Origin: Aquila chrysaetos chrysaetos
Taxonomy: Eukaryota > Chordata > Aves > Accipitriformes > Accipitridae
NCBI RefSeq assembly: GCF_900496995.4
Contig: NC_044012.1
Location: forward strand, 22,792,759 to 22,856,758
Direction: 5' to 3'
Length of the DNA: 64,000 nt
In this document: positions 12,829 through 26,091 of the stretch, piece by piece
Position numbering within the stretch: position 1 is the stretch's first letter
How the letters are laid out: every line of letters begins with the position of its first letter
Made by a program: the position numbers and the translations under genes
Notes under the pieces: generated by a model
Seen by the model: the letters and a program-made list of their open reading frames with translations, nothing else
Told to the model about the DNA's origin: nothing
Database searches by the model: none

Positions 12829-13060
12829 ATGTCCCAGGAGAGGCGAGGGACGACGCGCGGGGCGAGAGCGGGCCTGGCTCGGTGCATCCCCTTTGTTCCA
12901 CTCCCATGGACGGGGAGCAAGCGGGGAGTTCGTGCAGGCTCTTGGCAGCGCCCACCCCGGCTCTCTCCATGGAAACGCGGGAGCCATGTGATTTCGGCAG
13001 GAAACCACGGCAGAGCCAGCTCCAATGGCGGCTGCACGGCCGGGAGCACCTCCCTCCCTC
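12829..13060 (-). CDS. RIPOR1: Probable RIPOR1 first exon, possibly coding an extended N-terminus
   Basis: On the minus strand, CpG-island sequence ends in a GGGACAT|GTGAGTGTC donor at 12829/12828, a good consensus. The upstream limit is not visible and 13060 is only a guess. A minus-strand ATG at 12968-12970 opens 47 codons plus 1 nt (MERAGVGAAKSLHEL...) to this donor. Joined to the exon at 1199, the frame continues through nine codons without a stop into the known MSLSV start. This could be a longer isoform or plain 5' UTR with a chance open frame. I know of no family support for the extension itself. Confidence 0.45.
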
Positions 13061-13067
13061 CCCGAGG

Positions 13068-13113
13068 AGACGGCCGCCGCCGCCGCCGCCGCCATCGCCA
13101 CCGCCGCCACCGC
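13068..13113. repeat. GCC/ACC trinucleotide-rich tract
   Basis: A run of GCC triplets, in part interrupted to ATC and ACC, sits at the upstream edge of the RIPOR1 CpG island. On the minus strand it would lie just upstream of, or within, the 5' leader. Such tracts are common at promoters of CpG-island genes. Confidence 0.75.
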
Positions 13114-14881
13114 CACGGCCTCGCAGGGGTCATCGGCCCAGCCTGCCGGGGCATGGCCGTTCCCTGGGGGTCTGCCAACCCCACCGAGAGCTGGAGCGGG
13201 ATGCCTGAGCCCCGTTCCCAGCCCTGCCCTGAGGCTTGCTCAGACCCTGGCTGCTGCGCCCACAGCCAGTCCCTGCCAGGAAAGCGGTGGCCGGAGTCCC
13301 CCCCGGTCCCCCCAACAAGGGCCACCACAGCCTCCCAGGCTACAGCTCGCCCCGAAAGACCCCGAGCATGTTGCACAGCCTGCTGACAGCGGGGATGGTA
13401 TCTCCGGGCGGTGAAGTGACATGACCAAGGCTGTGCAGTCAGTCGGTGGCAGAGGCAGAACCAGCGCCCAAGCACCCTTGCTCCCAGCTGTACCCAGCGC
13501 CCCACGCTGCCTTTCCTCCCACCGCCGGACCCCGACTGCAGAAAGCAGGAGCTGTGCTCAGAACTCTGCTGAACAGCAAGTCTACCCTGGGAGAGCAAAG
13601 CATAGGCACTGCCCCACATTCCCATCCCCAGCAGCCTCCAACCTCCACAGGGAAGGAGGAGAGCAGTGCTCCCAGTGTCCCCAGCTGCAGGACAGGCAGC
13701 CCTGGTGTGAATGCAGGCTGCCACCCCGACAGATGCCACAGTTACATGGTGCTGGCTTCCTCATGGAGCATCATGGCTGCCCTGGATTGGACCCTGCCCT
13801 GCCAGTGCAGGTCCTAAACCCTGACACCTCTGAGCATCTCTGGAGCTCTGAGTGGAGGGAAGGGAGGAAGCCATGCTTCCCCAGCACCATGCCTACTGGA
13901 GGGATGCACCCTGCTCCTCTCCTTTCTCCCAAGCCCATTGTTCTCCTATCTGTCCTAGATCATATTGAATCGACCCAGTTTTAAATGGGACTGATGCCTT
14001 TGCAGCCCCGGTGAGACATCCTCCATGCAAGGATGAGACAACACAGCGCTCCAGCCAGCCTGGAATGCAAAAGCACTAATTAGACCATCACCAGGTCTCG
14101 GAGCTCAGTGGAGTAGGGCAATATCAGTGACAAGGAAATCATTGCACCACTGTCGCTCTCCTGGGACCACAGTGAGGAGAGGAGCACTGCTGCCAAGGAC
14201 GCTCAGCAAGAACCAGGGCATCCCAGCTCCCAGCCCATCCCTCCAGACTGGCCTGGTTACAGGGAAGGAGAAGCGATGCAAAGATGGGAGAGAGGACAGC
14301 AGGTCCTGCGGCCACCAGCGAAAAGCCAAACCAAAGGGCCAACATGGACAGGCAGACAGGGTGTGTGGATCCATCAAGCCAGCTGGCTGATCAATCAACC
14401 CAGGTCGCAGCGCCACGCAGTCCCTCTCCCACCAGGATGGCCTGCCACGTGCCTGGCGTGGTCAGCAGCACCGTGCCATGCTGTCATCGCTTGATCCAGC
14501 ATCCCCTGTGGATCAAGTAGGGGGCTGGGTCTCCCCCACACCCTGTGGATGGTGTCACCACCTTGCTTACCCCCAAAAGCTCTCCAAGGGCAGCCAGATA
14601 TTGCTGCATGGTCAGGGCGGTGAGGTTAGCTGGGGGAAGGCAGGTCTGCAACCGCAACTGGCACAGCATGGCAAAACAGGCACTTGGAAGCACCCACCCA
14701 CCCCTGCTCTGCATGGGTGCATACGATCCTCCTCGTGTCCCCAGCCTGCAGGTGAGTGGCTGGCTTGGTGGGCTGCCTAGTGCCCACCACAGCTTGCCTG
14801 GGCTCACCCACCCCAATTGAAGACCACTGAGCTGGTCCTACGTGATCCCTCGCAGCAAGGTGGGTCTTCAGATAATAAGCA

Positions 14882-15122
14882 TTATAGAATAGAATAGAAT
14901 AGAATAGAATAGAATAGAATAGAATAGAATAGAATATTTCAGCTGGAAGGGACCTACAGTGATCATCTGGTCCAACTGCCTGACCACTTCAGGGCTGACC
15001 AAAAGCTAAAGCATGTTATTAAGGGCATTGGCCAAATGCCTCTTAAACACTGACAGGCTTGGGGCATCGACCACCTCTCCAGGAAGCCTGTTCCAGGGTT
15101 TGACCACCCTCCTGGTAAAGAT
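14882..15122 (-). mobile_element. CR1 LINE 3' fragment with (AATAG)n tail
   Basis: CR1 is the main LINE of birds. The segment contains the typical 3' region seen as its reverse complement (GGAAGGGACCTACAGTGATC, then a TGGTCCAACTGCC-like stretch). It begins on the left with about ten copies of ATAGA, which corresponds to the short repeat at CR1 3' ends. The element is therefore on the minus strand and strongly 5'-truncated, as most CR1 copies are. The right end is approximate. Confidence 0.85.
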
Positions 15123-18100
15123 TTGGGGTGCCTGGAGGCAGAATTACCCACACCACCACGTTTTGCTTACCCATGCACCACCATTGCAAGGTAAAACACT
15201 ACTCCCGGCCACTGCCGGGATGGGGAGCAGCTGTCTCACACTGCAGATATCAGGAGAGGGGACTGCACCGAGGCTGGGGCCAACAGAGCTGCCTGCAGCA
15301 CTCCTCCCCTCGGCCACACGCCTGCCTGCCCTGCCAGACTGGGGATGTTGAGCTAAACACTCCTTCTGCCAAGGCTTGGGCTGGCGCACCGCACGGGCTA
15401 TTCTAGGTCACCGGGAGTTTGCTCGGCACAGACCAGCTTTGCAAACAAAAGCGAGGGCAGGCTCGCTGCCTGAGTCCCTGCAGGACCCCCCTGCCTGCCT
15501 GCTCCCCAAAAAAACCCCTCCTGGTTTTAAGGAGGGATGATGCCCACCGGCAGGCAAGGGTTAACCTTCCCGGCATGGGTATGGATATTCCTGGATCCTG
15601 GCCATTGGAGGAAGCTTCCCAGCAGTCCCTGCCCACGCTGGGAAGCTGGGTGCTGGTGCAGGCAAGAGTCCCTGAGCGCAAAGAGACCCTGTCTGAGCAC
15701 TGGCTGGCATCACCCAGCACCTCCCAGCACAGAATTGCACCTTGCCAGAGCCTGATTAGCTGGGACCACCATAAGCACATTCCCCTCTCCCTGGCAGCTT
15801 CAGCAACCGGCTGTGCCAGCTGCCTGCATCTGCCTGCCACGATGCAGAGTAAGGTCTGAGCCATCGGCGGACCCCCACACCGTGGGTCTCTGCCCAAATT
15901 GCTCTTCTCGCTGCAGGCTGGGCCTGGAGCCACATCTTCCACTCCCCACTCTCCAGAGGGCAGGAGGCCAGCCCTTGGCTCCAGGCCTGCCTCCCTCCAC
16001 AGCCGCATGCTCAGCATTCCTGCTCAGCGTTGGAGCAAGGCAGTAAGCACAGGCCAGAGCTTCAAGCCTTGCGCCGGGACAGCCACGCGTACTGAGCACA
16101 GTCAGAGCCCAGCTGTCATCCCCGAGAGCAGCCGGGGTGCCTCGGCTCGGCAGAGCCTGCCACAAGCTTGGAGCTGAGCATCCGGCATCCCGGCACTGGG
16201 CTCCTCATCCCTCCGGCTGTGCGTTTTTGGGGAACGCAACCTGGGAAAAAGCTAAGGGAGCCAGGGCGGTGCTGGTGCAGCATGAGCAATGCGAGCCGCA
16301 GCTCCAGCTGACTCACCGGGGCCCCGAACTGGCCGGCAGTGGGGAAAGGCTGTGCCAGCAGGTCCTCTGAGCTCTGCTGGAAACCCTTCCCCAGCGTGCT
16401 CCGGGCCAGCTCGCAGGAGCAGCAGTCTGGGCTGCAGCCCTGACCCAGCCCATCCCTTTCTGTGGGGCAGAGCTGCCTGTCCCAGCACTTTGCCTGCCCG
16501 CGGGGCTGGGAGAAGGGAGGCAAGGACATCCCTTGAGCAGCCACAAACCTGCTCGGTGTTGGCCAGCACTGGGTGACAGTCAGCTTGCCCAGCCTCTCTG
16601 GCCAGCAAGCAGCCACCCAAGCCAAGGCTTTGCAGCAAAGCCAGAACATCCAGATCGTGACTGCATCAGATTCAACCCTAGCATGGGCCAAGGAGGGCAA
16701 GGAGCTGCCGAAGGGCACCATGGGCTAGTCCAGACTCTCCAGCCACCAGCCAGCTGTCCTTTCTCCTAACTCCCTTCTCGATCCCGGGAATGTGACAGGC
16801 AGCATCTCCAGCCCCTACCCCAGCTCAGCTTGGGGGGTCTGAATATCCCCTGGGGCCACATCACCTTCTGCAACCAGGCAGCCATCCCCACCTCGGCACA
16901 GTAGAAACCAGCTCACACACACCCTGGAGGAATCACTCCAAAACTATTCATGATTCACAAGATTCCTGCAGCCCCTCAGGGACTGTCCAACACCGAGCAG
17001 GAAAGCTGAGGTCATGGACGAGCCCAGCAACCAGCCCAGCTCAGCACACACAGCCGGCAGCAGGGAGGCTGGCACAGCCGGACCGCGGTGCGGCATCAGC
17101 AGCCTCGGGATTCGGCATCGCACCGGGTAAAGCTCAGTCCGGCAGGAATGCCTTGCCCCAAAGCTGGCCCAGGCCAGGCACGCCGGTGCCATAGGGGATG
17201 CAAAAGGAAAAGGCAACTGGGATCACGAGCTCCTTTGGCAGGGGTGAATTTGCAAGTTTGGCAGGGCTGTTTGCAAATGCATGCAAATATGGTCCTCCCC
17301 GAGCGGCACAGGGGACCCATGCATACCCTGATCCGCTCCACGGTGGTCCTGGGCACCGCTGAGAGGTGGGGTCCCTGTCCCCTCGTGAGCAGCACCCACT
17401 GCACCCAAAAGCAGAGAGCAGCTTCATGTAGGGGCAGCCAGCAGGCACCCGCATTGGTCTCCCAGAGTGTGAAAGCGCTCCTTGCAGCAAGCACCAGCCT
17501 TCAGCAAATGATCTGTCCCCTCCAAAGAAAACAACAAAGAAAATGCTGGGATGGGGATTAAGGAAATGAAACCGTCTGTGCAGGGTAAGCAAGGATAGGA
17601 AGTGGCTGTAATCATCTCCTCTCCCCACTGGCCTGCAGCTCTCCCAGCCCAGATCCCGCAGCAAGGCACACAGAAACCCAAGGGGAAATCACGTGCTGGA
17701 GAGCACGTCGGACAACAGGGAGGTTTCCAAGTGATCCCTGGTCCCAGAAAGGGAACAAGCACCCGGTGACCCTCTGTGCACCCAAGCATGGCACTTCCAT
17801 GCTCACTCCATTCTTGTGGAAGAGAAGATGCAGGGAGACCTGACACCACAAGCTGCACTCTGTTCCTGAAGCTGGCACCGTGAAATGGCATCTCAGGAGC
17901 TTTGCCCTCATCCTGTCCCTCTTCTGCCTGTCCTGAGCTACTGGTCCAAATTGGTCCCTGCTGGGAAGGATGTCCCTGCAGGAAAGCAGTGGCAGCCAAA
18001 CAGCTGGACCAGGGGTAAAACTGGTTGCTAAAAAGCTACCTGTGGGGCAGGGGTAGCAGAGGGGGGACATGCCGATAGCACAGATCCTGCCGCACCCTCC

Positions 18101-18611
18101 GCACCCAAATGATGCTCCCCTGAGCCTTAGGATGAGGCGGGAGTGGACAGATTCCAGCTCTCCGCAGGCCAAGCTGCCTCTCACATGCCTCTAGCACATG
18201 TGTCAATGCCACCAGCCCCAGGCTGTGGCTCCAGCCGGTCTCTCCCGTATCTGTCACATGCCCTGGTGCACGAGGACCAGCTCTGTTTACATGGACAAGT
18301 CTCAAATTCTCCTGCCAGGGATGAGTCAGGCTTCCCTCCGACACCTCGCCGGGGCAGCAGTGTCAGGGCCCCGGTGCTGCGTCACCGGCTGGCGTTTGCC
18401 TCCTGACCGGCACAAAGCGGGTGGATGCCAGGCTGGGGAATGGCTGGAAAGGGCTCGCACAGCCCTCTGCTTTCCATCCCGCTCGGAGCCATCTGCAGCA
18501 GCACGGAAGGCGCTGGAGGCTGGAGCTCGCTGCCAGGAAGCTCTCCCTGGCTCGGCTCCACCGGGCTGGCTTCCTTCCTCTCCACCCCACAGGCACGTCA
18601 CGGCTCAGCGG

Positions 18612-18664
18612 CGGGGGGGGGGTGGGGGGGGGGTGGGGGGGGGGTGGGGGTGGGTGTGGGGGGG
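18612..18664 (+). repeat. G-rich low-complexity tract with G-quadruplex potential
   Basis: Runs of 5 to about 12 G separated by single T residues extend over more than 50 bases. It easily satisfies the four-run rule for intramolecular G-quadruplexes. It lies outside any gene model. Length may be unreliable in an assembly. Confidence 0.85.
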
Positions 18665-21600
18665 TCAAGCCCTAAGCAAGCCCCCAGCCCCCTCCAGAGG
18701 GGGGGAGGGGGTGGGATCCATGGGTGGGATGGCCAGGGTGCTGCCGAGGACCCCCCATGTCTGCAAAGTCTTGGGGTGCTGGGGTGTCTCCTGGGGTGTC
18801 AGCTCACAGGAGATGGGGGGGTGCCCTGGATTTGGGACCACCAGGGACAGAGGCTGGAGCTCAAAGGAGAAGCCAGCCCTCTTTCTGGCTGCGCATTGGC
18901 TGGAGATGCTGAGCTGGAGCTGGACTCGTGGCGTGGCGAGATGGGTGCCAGCCGCACGCCACCACCCTGCCTGTGCACAGCAGCTTCCCCAGTGGGAACC
19001 AGCGGTCAGTCCCATTGAAAGGGTCTCCAACTGAGCTGCAGTGAGGGCAGCATCCCTGGCCTTTCTCTGGGGGGACAACAGACATCCCCAGCGTACCGTG
19101 GCCACATCCAGCTCCCCCTGCACTTCCACTGCTCCCAGCCCTTGCTTGCTTTCTGCTCCTTCTTCCCCACATATCCCAGAGCCAGAAGAGCTCTCCCTCT
19201 CCGGAGAGAGGCCTTTTCCCTTTGCTTCCAACTTTCCCGGGGTGGGAAAAGAGCCTGGAGGCTCTTTTTTGATCCCCCCCAATCTGTGTCCCCCTCGCTG
19301 TGCGCAGGGCTGGGAGTGGGCTGGCTCTGTGCAAGCACAATAACAAGAAGTGTGTTGGAGCCGTTGGGAAGGAGGGATGTTCCTGGATGGTATGCAGCCC
19401 TGACAGCACTGGCTCTGCTTTAAAGGGTAACTTTATCCTGTAATAACAAAGAAGAGGAGCCAAGTTCCTCCCCAGCGTCACTTCCCTGGCTCCGAGGAGA
19501 GGGACACAGGGGAGAGAGCTCATTGAAATGAGCTTGGATCTTTGTTCTTGCCATCACTGGGTCTCAGTCCACTCCCTAGAGCCAACAAGGGGGGGAAGAT
19601 GCTCCAGAGGAGCAGGGCTGGGACCCAAGTGGGCATCCTGGCCATGTCACTCTGCATGCCTGGCAAAGGCTGGGACACAAGCCATGTGGCCGGAGAGGAT
19701 GGGATGGGTACCTGCTGATCTCCAGGGACATCCCTGAAGTCCCTGTGCCACTCGCTGCATTTGCACAGATGCATTTGGGTGCTGATGTGCTGGGGACCAA
19801 GGGGATGACCCCCCTAGCGAGCCCTGTCCTGCAGGCGAGCAGCAGGAAGGCTGCCCCAGCCCATGGCATACTCTGGGCAGCTTAACCCCATCCGACATCC
19901 CTGCAGCCGCCCCCCATGCATGCTCATGGCACTGGACAGGCACGCTGGCAGCTCAGCACTGTGCCAGCCCCGGGTGCAGCCTCCCGGGAACTTGTTCTGC
20001 AAGAGCTGGAAATTCAGGCCCAGCCAGTGCCGGGGAGGGGGACGGGCAGGGAGAGGCTGACCTGCCCCAAACCCCCAGCAGGACCCTTCAAAGCAGGAGC
20101 CGGGTCCTACGGCCAAGGGCTCGCTCTGACAGTGTCACCCCTTTTGCGGGCACTGCTGGGGGAAAAGGCATGGGCAGAAGCCCAGCTGTGGGAGGAAGGG
20201 CAAGCACCTCAATGCAACCCCCCCCCCATGCACACTCCTGTGCCGAGTTCAGGTGACAGCACGGCTTGCACAGCTCCCAAACAGGTTTTTTTTTTGGAAG
20301 ATCCATGTGTGTGGCTGTGCCAGGGCCCCAGGGCATGGAGCAGGCTGGCCCAGGTGAACTGCTGGTTTATGCTGGGAGTGCACATGGGGCACCAGGGCAT
20401 ACGATGGGCATGTCAACATATGTTGTGCATTTGCAGGAGATGTGGAGCACCTCTGCATCACTCCAGCAGGCTCAGCGGCTGGGTGACCTACCTCTGCTCC
20501 TGCATGGACAGCAATGCTCAGGAAAGGTGTCCCGTGGTGGTCATCACCAGGGAGGACACAGCCCCAGCCTGTGCTGACAGGACACTAAGGTCCCCTCCCT
20601 GCCAGATGAGAAGGGGGGGGGCAATTTGGCAGATCTGGATAAGGTTGCTGAGATGTCTGTCTGATTTCCACTTACCCAAGGAGCGGCAGGTAGCACCTCT
20701 GGAGACCCTGGGGTTCAGTTAAACCCCGGCTCGTCAAACAAAGCTGGTGAAGCGCTGCAATTCTCTTCCCCAGGATGGATTTCCTCCAAATCATTCATTA
20801 GGTATTTGGGTTAAATCTGTGCAAAGCTGGCAAAGCCGCCGCCTCCATGGTGCCTACCCGGGAAACCAGGGGGGCTTCCAGAGGAAGCACCAGGCAGGAT
20901 CCGACCAGCTAAAAGGGGGAAGAAAGAGCAAGGAGGGAATCAGCGGCACCTAAAGCCCTTAGGACCTTCTCTCCACACTGAGAGATGACAATGCCAGCAT
21001 CCACCCTTTGGAAGAGTGGCTGTGGGAGATAACATGGCTCGGGTGAGATGTGCCGGGGGGTGCTGCTGGTCCCCAGGGTGGTGAAGCCTGCAGCAAGCTC
21101 CTGGTACCAAACCATCTTCCCAGGGCAGCCATGGAGCCTTCCCAGCTCTGGCCAACGGGAGCAGAGAGCAGCAGGCCAGGCAGCAGCGGGTTAAAAGCTC
21201 GAGGTGGGCTTACCAGTTAAAAGCTGGTGAGCTGCTTTCTCCCTGCTAACAATAATAAAGCAGAGGGAGAAGGGACGCATGGGGCTCTGCAGGGCCAGAT
21301 AGCGATGGAGCAACCCCAGCCCCGCAGCTGTGGCGATGCCAGAGGAAGCCTCGCCACATTATCTGCTGGCCCCACTTGGCTTCCTTGGCAGCCCTTGGGC
21401 TGCAGGGACCAAGATGTGCTTCCTCCTAAGCGACATTTCTCATGCACCCAGGCTGGCTCCCAGTACTTTGATGACAGCCCTGCGCCCCAGCACCCTCCCA
21501 GTACCGCACCCCCTCTGAGACCTGCGGGTCCCCAGATGATCCAGCCTTCCCAGCACCAGTCTACCCCACTGTTCATGTCTCTGGGAACAGTCACCTGGGG

Positions 21601-24600
21601 CTCTAAGCCACAGGACTGCAGTGCCACCCAGCATGGAGATGTCCCCACCGTGACCATCCTGCTGCCCCGTCCCCCCATGCCATGGACACTGCCCGCACCT
21701 TGGCAGAACAAAGAGCTGTTTTGGCTGGAAGAAGACTCCTGCCGAGGGGATCTCCAGGTCCTGGCTGAGGTCCCTGCAGTTCTGGTTGCCTCTGCTCCCG
21801 GTCCTTCCCTGACCAGCAAAGGTCTGCTGCACCTGGAGCTGCTGCGGCTGGCTGCCCTGGCCACACTGGCTTGTGTCCCAGCGCTTCCTCGTGTGCTGGC
21901 TGTTTGTGACCTGCCTCCTGCCTGCTGCTCCACCTCCGCAGCCACATCTGTGTCATAGGAGCAGCCCTTTTCCGTTCCCAGTCTCCTCTTTTGGCCCTCT
22001 CCTCCTGGAGCGGTCTTTGCCTTTCAAGGGGCTCTGCCTGCTGCTATTTGCCCCACTTGGGCATGGGAGGTTGCCTCTCAAAATGGGTCTTGCCCTGATC
22101 CTGGCAAGTCCTGCCAGGACTCCCCATGTCCTCTCCACTCCTGTCCTGACCCACGGACCTGCCTGACCCCAGCTCCTGGTACAACAAGTCTTTGCCAGTG
22201 ACTATTGGGCTGAAAGAAGGCAGCTGGTGGAAGACCCTCGAAAATACGGGCCTCTCCCTTTCCTTGACTGAAGTCAATCCCCGGAGCATGGCGAGCTGCT
22301 GGGCTCCCCAGAACAGAGCTATGTTTGCCCCCAGATGCTACTATGGCTTCACAGGGGCTGGCGGAGGCAGTCTGAGCTGCTCTGGGTGACAACATCCCCA
22401 CCCATGGTTCCTGGAAGTCCCCAGACATGTTCCCGTGCCCTTGTGCAGCACCTGCATGAAGGGTCCCCAAGGGGTTGTTGAGATTTCTCTACTGCTGGAT
22501 CCAGCAGCCCCCTGTGGCAATGCACTTGTCCAGTTGGCACCTGTTCCCCAGCTTCAAAATAGAGATGGATCAGCTGCAAAAAGCAGATAGATCCCAAATC
22601 ATCCTTGCTCTGTCCCAAGGAGCTGCTGGATGGCCAGGTGGAGCTGGCATTTCAAGTGTCTCCCGGGGCACTGTGCGGCGTGCAGCCCGGTGAAAGGACA
22701 CAGGGCACAGTGCTCAGAGCTGCGTGTTGCCAACATGGTGGGCTGGGGGGACCCTGAGGTCTGACACTGCCCAGAGCCAGGAGATAAGCCTAACACAAAG
22801 GGCAGAGTCGCCAAAAGGGAGTGAGCAAGGCAGGAAACATCAGGCAGGAGAGGAAACGGGGAGATAATCAACTGCATGAGCACAAACGCCCGGAACTTGT
22901 GCAAAGCAAAAGCTGACACCTCTTGGCAAGCATTTGAGCAGGGAGATCTGCCCGTCTGGCCCCTCTACTGAGGCTTCTTGAGGAACACACATCCTGGAGC
23001 ACCTTAAGGTGCTCGGGCATCCCCGGCCTCCGAGATACCATGGCCAGCATGGTCCCTGGCAGCTCAGCTCCAGCATGTGTTCTCTGGGATAAGCCTTGTC
23101 TTGGAGGGTGGAAGGATGGGCTCCTGGGGAGCTGCTGGCCTCGCTTGTGATGGCAAAGCACTCACCAAGGGTGATTCCCAGTTGCAGAGGCCCAAGCTGG
23201 GTCATATTGCCCAGTCTCCCGTTGGCTTGAAAAATGGGATCAACTGACTTGCTGCCACTTGGCTCTGTGTGGCAATTAGCCTGCTGTCCCGGCACCCGAA
23301 GGAAAGACCAGTGCACTGGGCTTCCTACTGGCTGATGCTCATGGTGCTTCAACATCCAGCAGCCCCTCGACATTTGTTCTCATCCCCAGCGGGTGGGCTT
23401 CTAGTAATGCCAGAGCAGACCACACACCTGCAGAGCTCCCCATTCCTCCTCCCACCATCTTTGGGGCACAGGGCTACCCGCGTCCCAGGTGACCTGCCCA
23501 CGCTGTGATGTCCCAGTTCCCAGGGGACCGGAGAGAGATGCTCACAGATTTATCAGCCTCCCAGGCTCAGCCAAAACCCTGCTGCCACAGCAGGTGGGCA
23601 ACCATCCTGTGTCACCAGCACTGCAGGCCATCAGCCAAGCTGATGGAGCTTGTCCCAGTTTTCAGCAGTCCCATTTCTCCCCATGTTCCCAGCGGAGCAG
23701 CTGCATCCATCTCATGGGGCTGGCAATGATCATGGCGGGGGGCTATAAGCTGTCTGCAAGCAGTGGTGGGATCCCTGGCATAGCTTATCTCCCAGGATCC
23801 AGCACATGGCATGGGGCAGAAGGGAGAAACATGGAGAGAGATGAGCATGGAGCCAGCACGCAGTGACTGGCCGGGCTCCATCTGGCTTGTGCGGAGCAAC
23901 TGGGTCAGGAGAACCTCTGCGGAGGGGCAGGAAGGGTGCTTAGTGGAGGCTTGGCCATGTCTCTGAGCCAGCGCTGGGCTGAGCACAGCCATACAGCTGC
24001 AGGATCAGGCCCTTCACCCATGCTCCTGTCCCTCAGCCATTCCTCACCAGGGATTTCTCTCCTCCTTCTGCCATTGCAGTGCTCACAAATACCTGGGGAG
24101 GTGCCCAGGTGGGCACTGACTCCTCTGGCCACAGACAGGAGCTGGGAAAGAAAAGAGCAAAAAGGAGTGAGCATTTGCATGGGAAATAAGGTGGCTGGGA
24201 AGAGCCCAGATGGTTTGGAGCTTCCCCACGGATGAAGCAGCCCTCAGCTGGGGCAGCAGTATTGCTCCCCATCCCCAGCGTGGCTCAGTTTGTTTGGGCA
24301 GATGCTGAGCACAGGAGGAGAAAGCCAAGGCCAGCGCCTCCACGCCGGGGAGCACCCACGCAGCAGTGGGTGCCTCGCATTAGTACAGCTCCCTGCAGCA
24401 GTGCTGGCAGCACCGTCACCCGAGGGCCTTGGAAAGCACAGCATGGGCTTGGAAAAGTGCACGTCAGCCTGGGCATGGGGAAGACAGAGAGCTCCAAACA
24501 GCCCGGGGGGCTTGGCTTCCTTTGGCACAGCCAGGTGGGGGTTGGCATTAGCCCCATGCCAGGGATGGGGCAGCGGAGCCCCAGCTCCAGGAGAGAAGGG

Positions 24601-26081
24601 GGACCCAGCTTCGACCCAGGTGTTCCAGCAATTGCTCCAGAACGGATCTGCCCATCCATTATGGAAAGGGTCTGCGGAGTGAGGGATCCCCTCTCCATCT
24701 GGGGATGCTCCCAGCACCTCTGAACTTCACAGGGGCATCTTGCCTCTCCTATCCCTGGCTGGGCACCTGGGCTGCTCGGGACCCCAAGAAGGGGGGTACG
24801 AGGAGCCAGGAGTCCAAGCTCACAAGCTTTGGCAGCAATGCTACCTCCAGCCACAGGCACCCTGTCCCCAAGCCCAGGCTGGCACCGAGGTTGCAGACGC
24901 TCCCTGCTGTCCCCTTTCCCAGCCTCTCAAAAGTCTCGGCTACCAAAATGCCACTGGCTTGGGAGGAACTGGAGCCAGTGAGGAAGAAAAACTCACTGGA
25001 GCCTGTGACTCACTGGGCTGTGGGTGCCAAGGCTTGTTAGAGCTTGTTGGGGCACAGCTTGCCTCAGTGGGGCAGAGACATGGTCCCAGCCCAGTAGACT
25101 GCCGCCATGTTCTGTCGGCCTCAGGGGGTGAAGCCTGGGTATGGGGACTGCAGCATTTATGCTCCTGGGTGGGAAATGGGAGGACTCCTGTGCAGAGCAG
25201 TGCATGGCCTCAAGATTCCCAGCAAAGCTGGTGCTGCCAGGCAAGCCCCCACTCCAGGGGAGAGGTACGACCCCAGAAAAGCCCAGAACCAGAGGGACAG
25301 AGGTGCTTGAGCTGATCCTCCAGATGAGAAAGAGGAGGTGGTGGCCTCTGAGGGAAGGAACAGTGGGTTTGCCTCTCCTGCAAGCCAGGCTGCTCTGCCC
25401 ACCTGAGACTAGGCAGGGTTTTGAAGGAGCCTTGGCTCCTTTTCCCCATATCCCCCCAAGGAGAAGCTCTTTCCAGAGATGGCAGAACCCTCCTTGGAAA
25501 ACCCAGTACCACCCCAAAGTCGTTTTCTTTGGGAGTGTTACCACCTCCTGGGCAAATTTATGCAGCCCAGGGCTGCCTGACCGATGCAGAAGCCCAGAGG
25601 TTCTCAGCCTCTCCATCCTGCAGAAGTGCCATTCCCATGCGGTGCTCCCCCATGGGACTGGGGTTCCCCCACCCAGGGGTACCATGCCCAGTTGGAGCTC
25701 CACTGGGAAGGGCTGCCCTGGAATTGCAGAACTGGACTGTGGTGCTACCGATCCTCTCATTCCAGCCCCAAGGCTGCTCCCAAAGGCACTGTGTCCAGCA
25801 CAAAGTCCTCCCAAAAATCTGTAGTGAAGACACCATGCTTTGGGTGGAAGCATGGCAGAGAGCAGGCAGACTTGGGCACATTCAGCGGCCAGGGAGAACA
25901 GCAGGGCTTTGGGCTGGTTACGTGTCCCCTGGGACCTTCCTTCAGCTCAGAGCAGCCAAAGGCAAGGCAAGCAGACTGCTATAATGCTGGGTTATTTTTT
26001 GCAGGGGCCAGCTCCAGGCCAGGGCAGAGACAGTCTCAGTGGGGGCATTGCATCTGGGAGAAGGCACAGGTACTAATTGAC

Positions 26082-26091
26082 TTTATTTATT
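26082..26091 (-). terminator. Poly(A) signals of SDR-A
   Basis: On the minus strand two overlapping AATAAA hexamers (AATAAATAAA) occur about 155-165 bp after the SDR-A stop codon. This is a normal distance for a short 3' UTR. Confidence 0.75.

Larger units (their letters stand above)
12170..13160. promoter_or_regulatory. RIPOR1: CpG island, likely RIPOR1 promoter region
   Basis: CpG dinucleotides are dense across about 1 kb, with runs of CGG/GCC, in contrast to flanks where CpG is rarer. The minus-strand first exon candidate (12829 to about 13060) ends in a consensus donor inside this island, which places the RIPOR1 promoter near 13.05-13.2 kb. A GCCGCCATTGG stretch on the minus strand near 13020-13030 resembles a YY1 site. 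The boundaries were estimated by eye. Confidence 0.6.
13160..26080. other. Intergenic or upstream DNA, no gene recognised
   Basis: Between the RIPOR1 CpG island and the poly(A) signal of SDR-A there are about 13 kb. They hold one CR1 fragment (14882-15122), a G-tract (18612-18664) and GC-rich single-copy sequence. Long open frames exist on both strands at once, for example near 21.2-21.95 kb, but they carry no motif I know and show no exon boundaries in phase. Minus-strand donor-like GTGAGT motifs near 16312 and 23161 were noted, but no exon could be built around them. A non-coding RNA or an upstream RIPOR1 exon cannot be excluded. Confidence 0.4.

Noticed and set aside
12181-13386. 401-codon plus-strand open frame across the CpG island
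   Set aside because: The other strand is also open over much of the same stretch, composition is Pro/Arg/Gly-rich, and no motif is seen. GC-rich DNA has few stops; this is chance.
14882-14936. (AATAG)n as an independent microsatellite or CRISPR-like array
   Set aside because: It is the tail of the adjacent CR1 fragment; no spacers are present.
21217-21958. Overlapping open frames of about 240 codons on both strands
   Set aside because: Both are low-complexity with no family motif; simultaneous openness on both strands points to composition, not coding.
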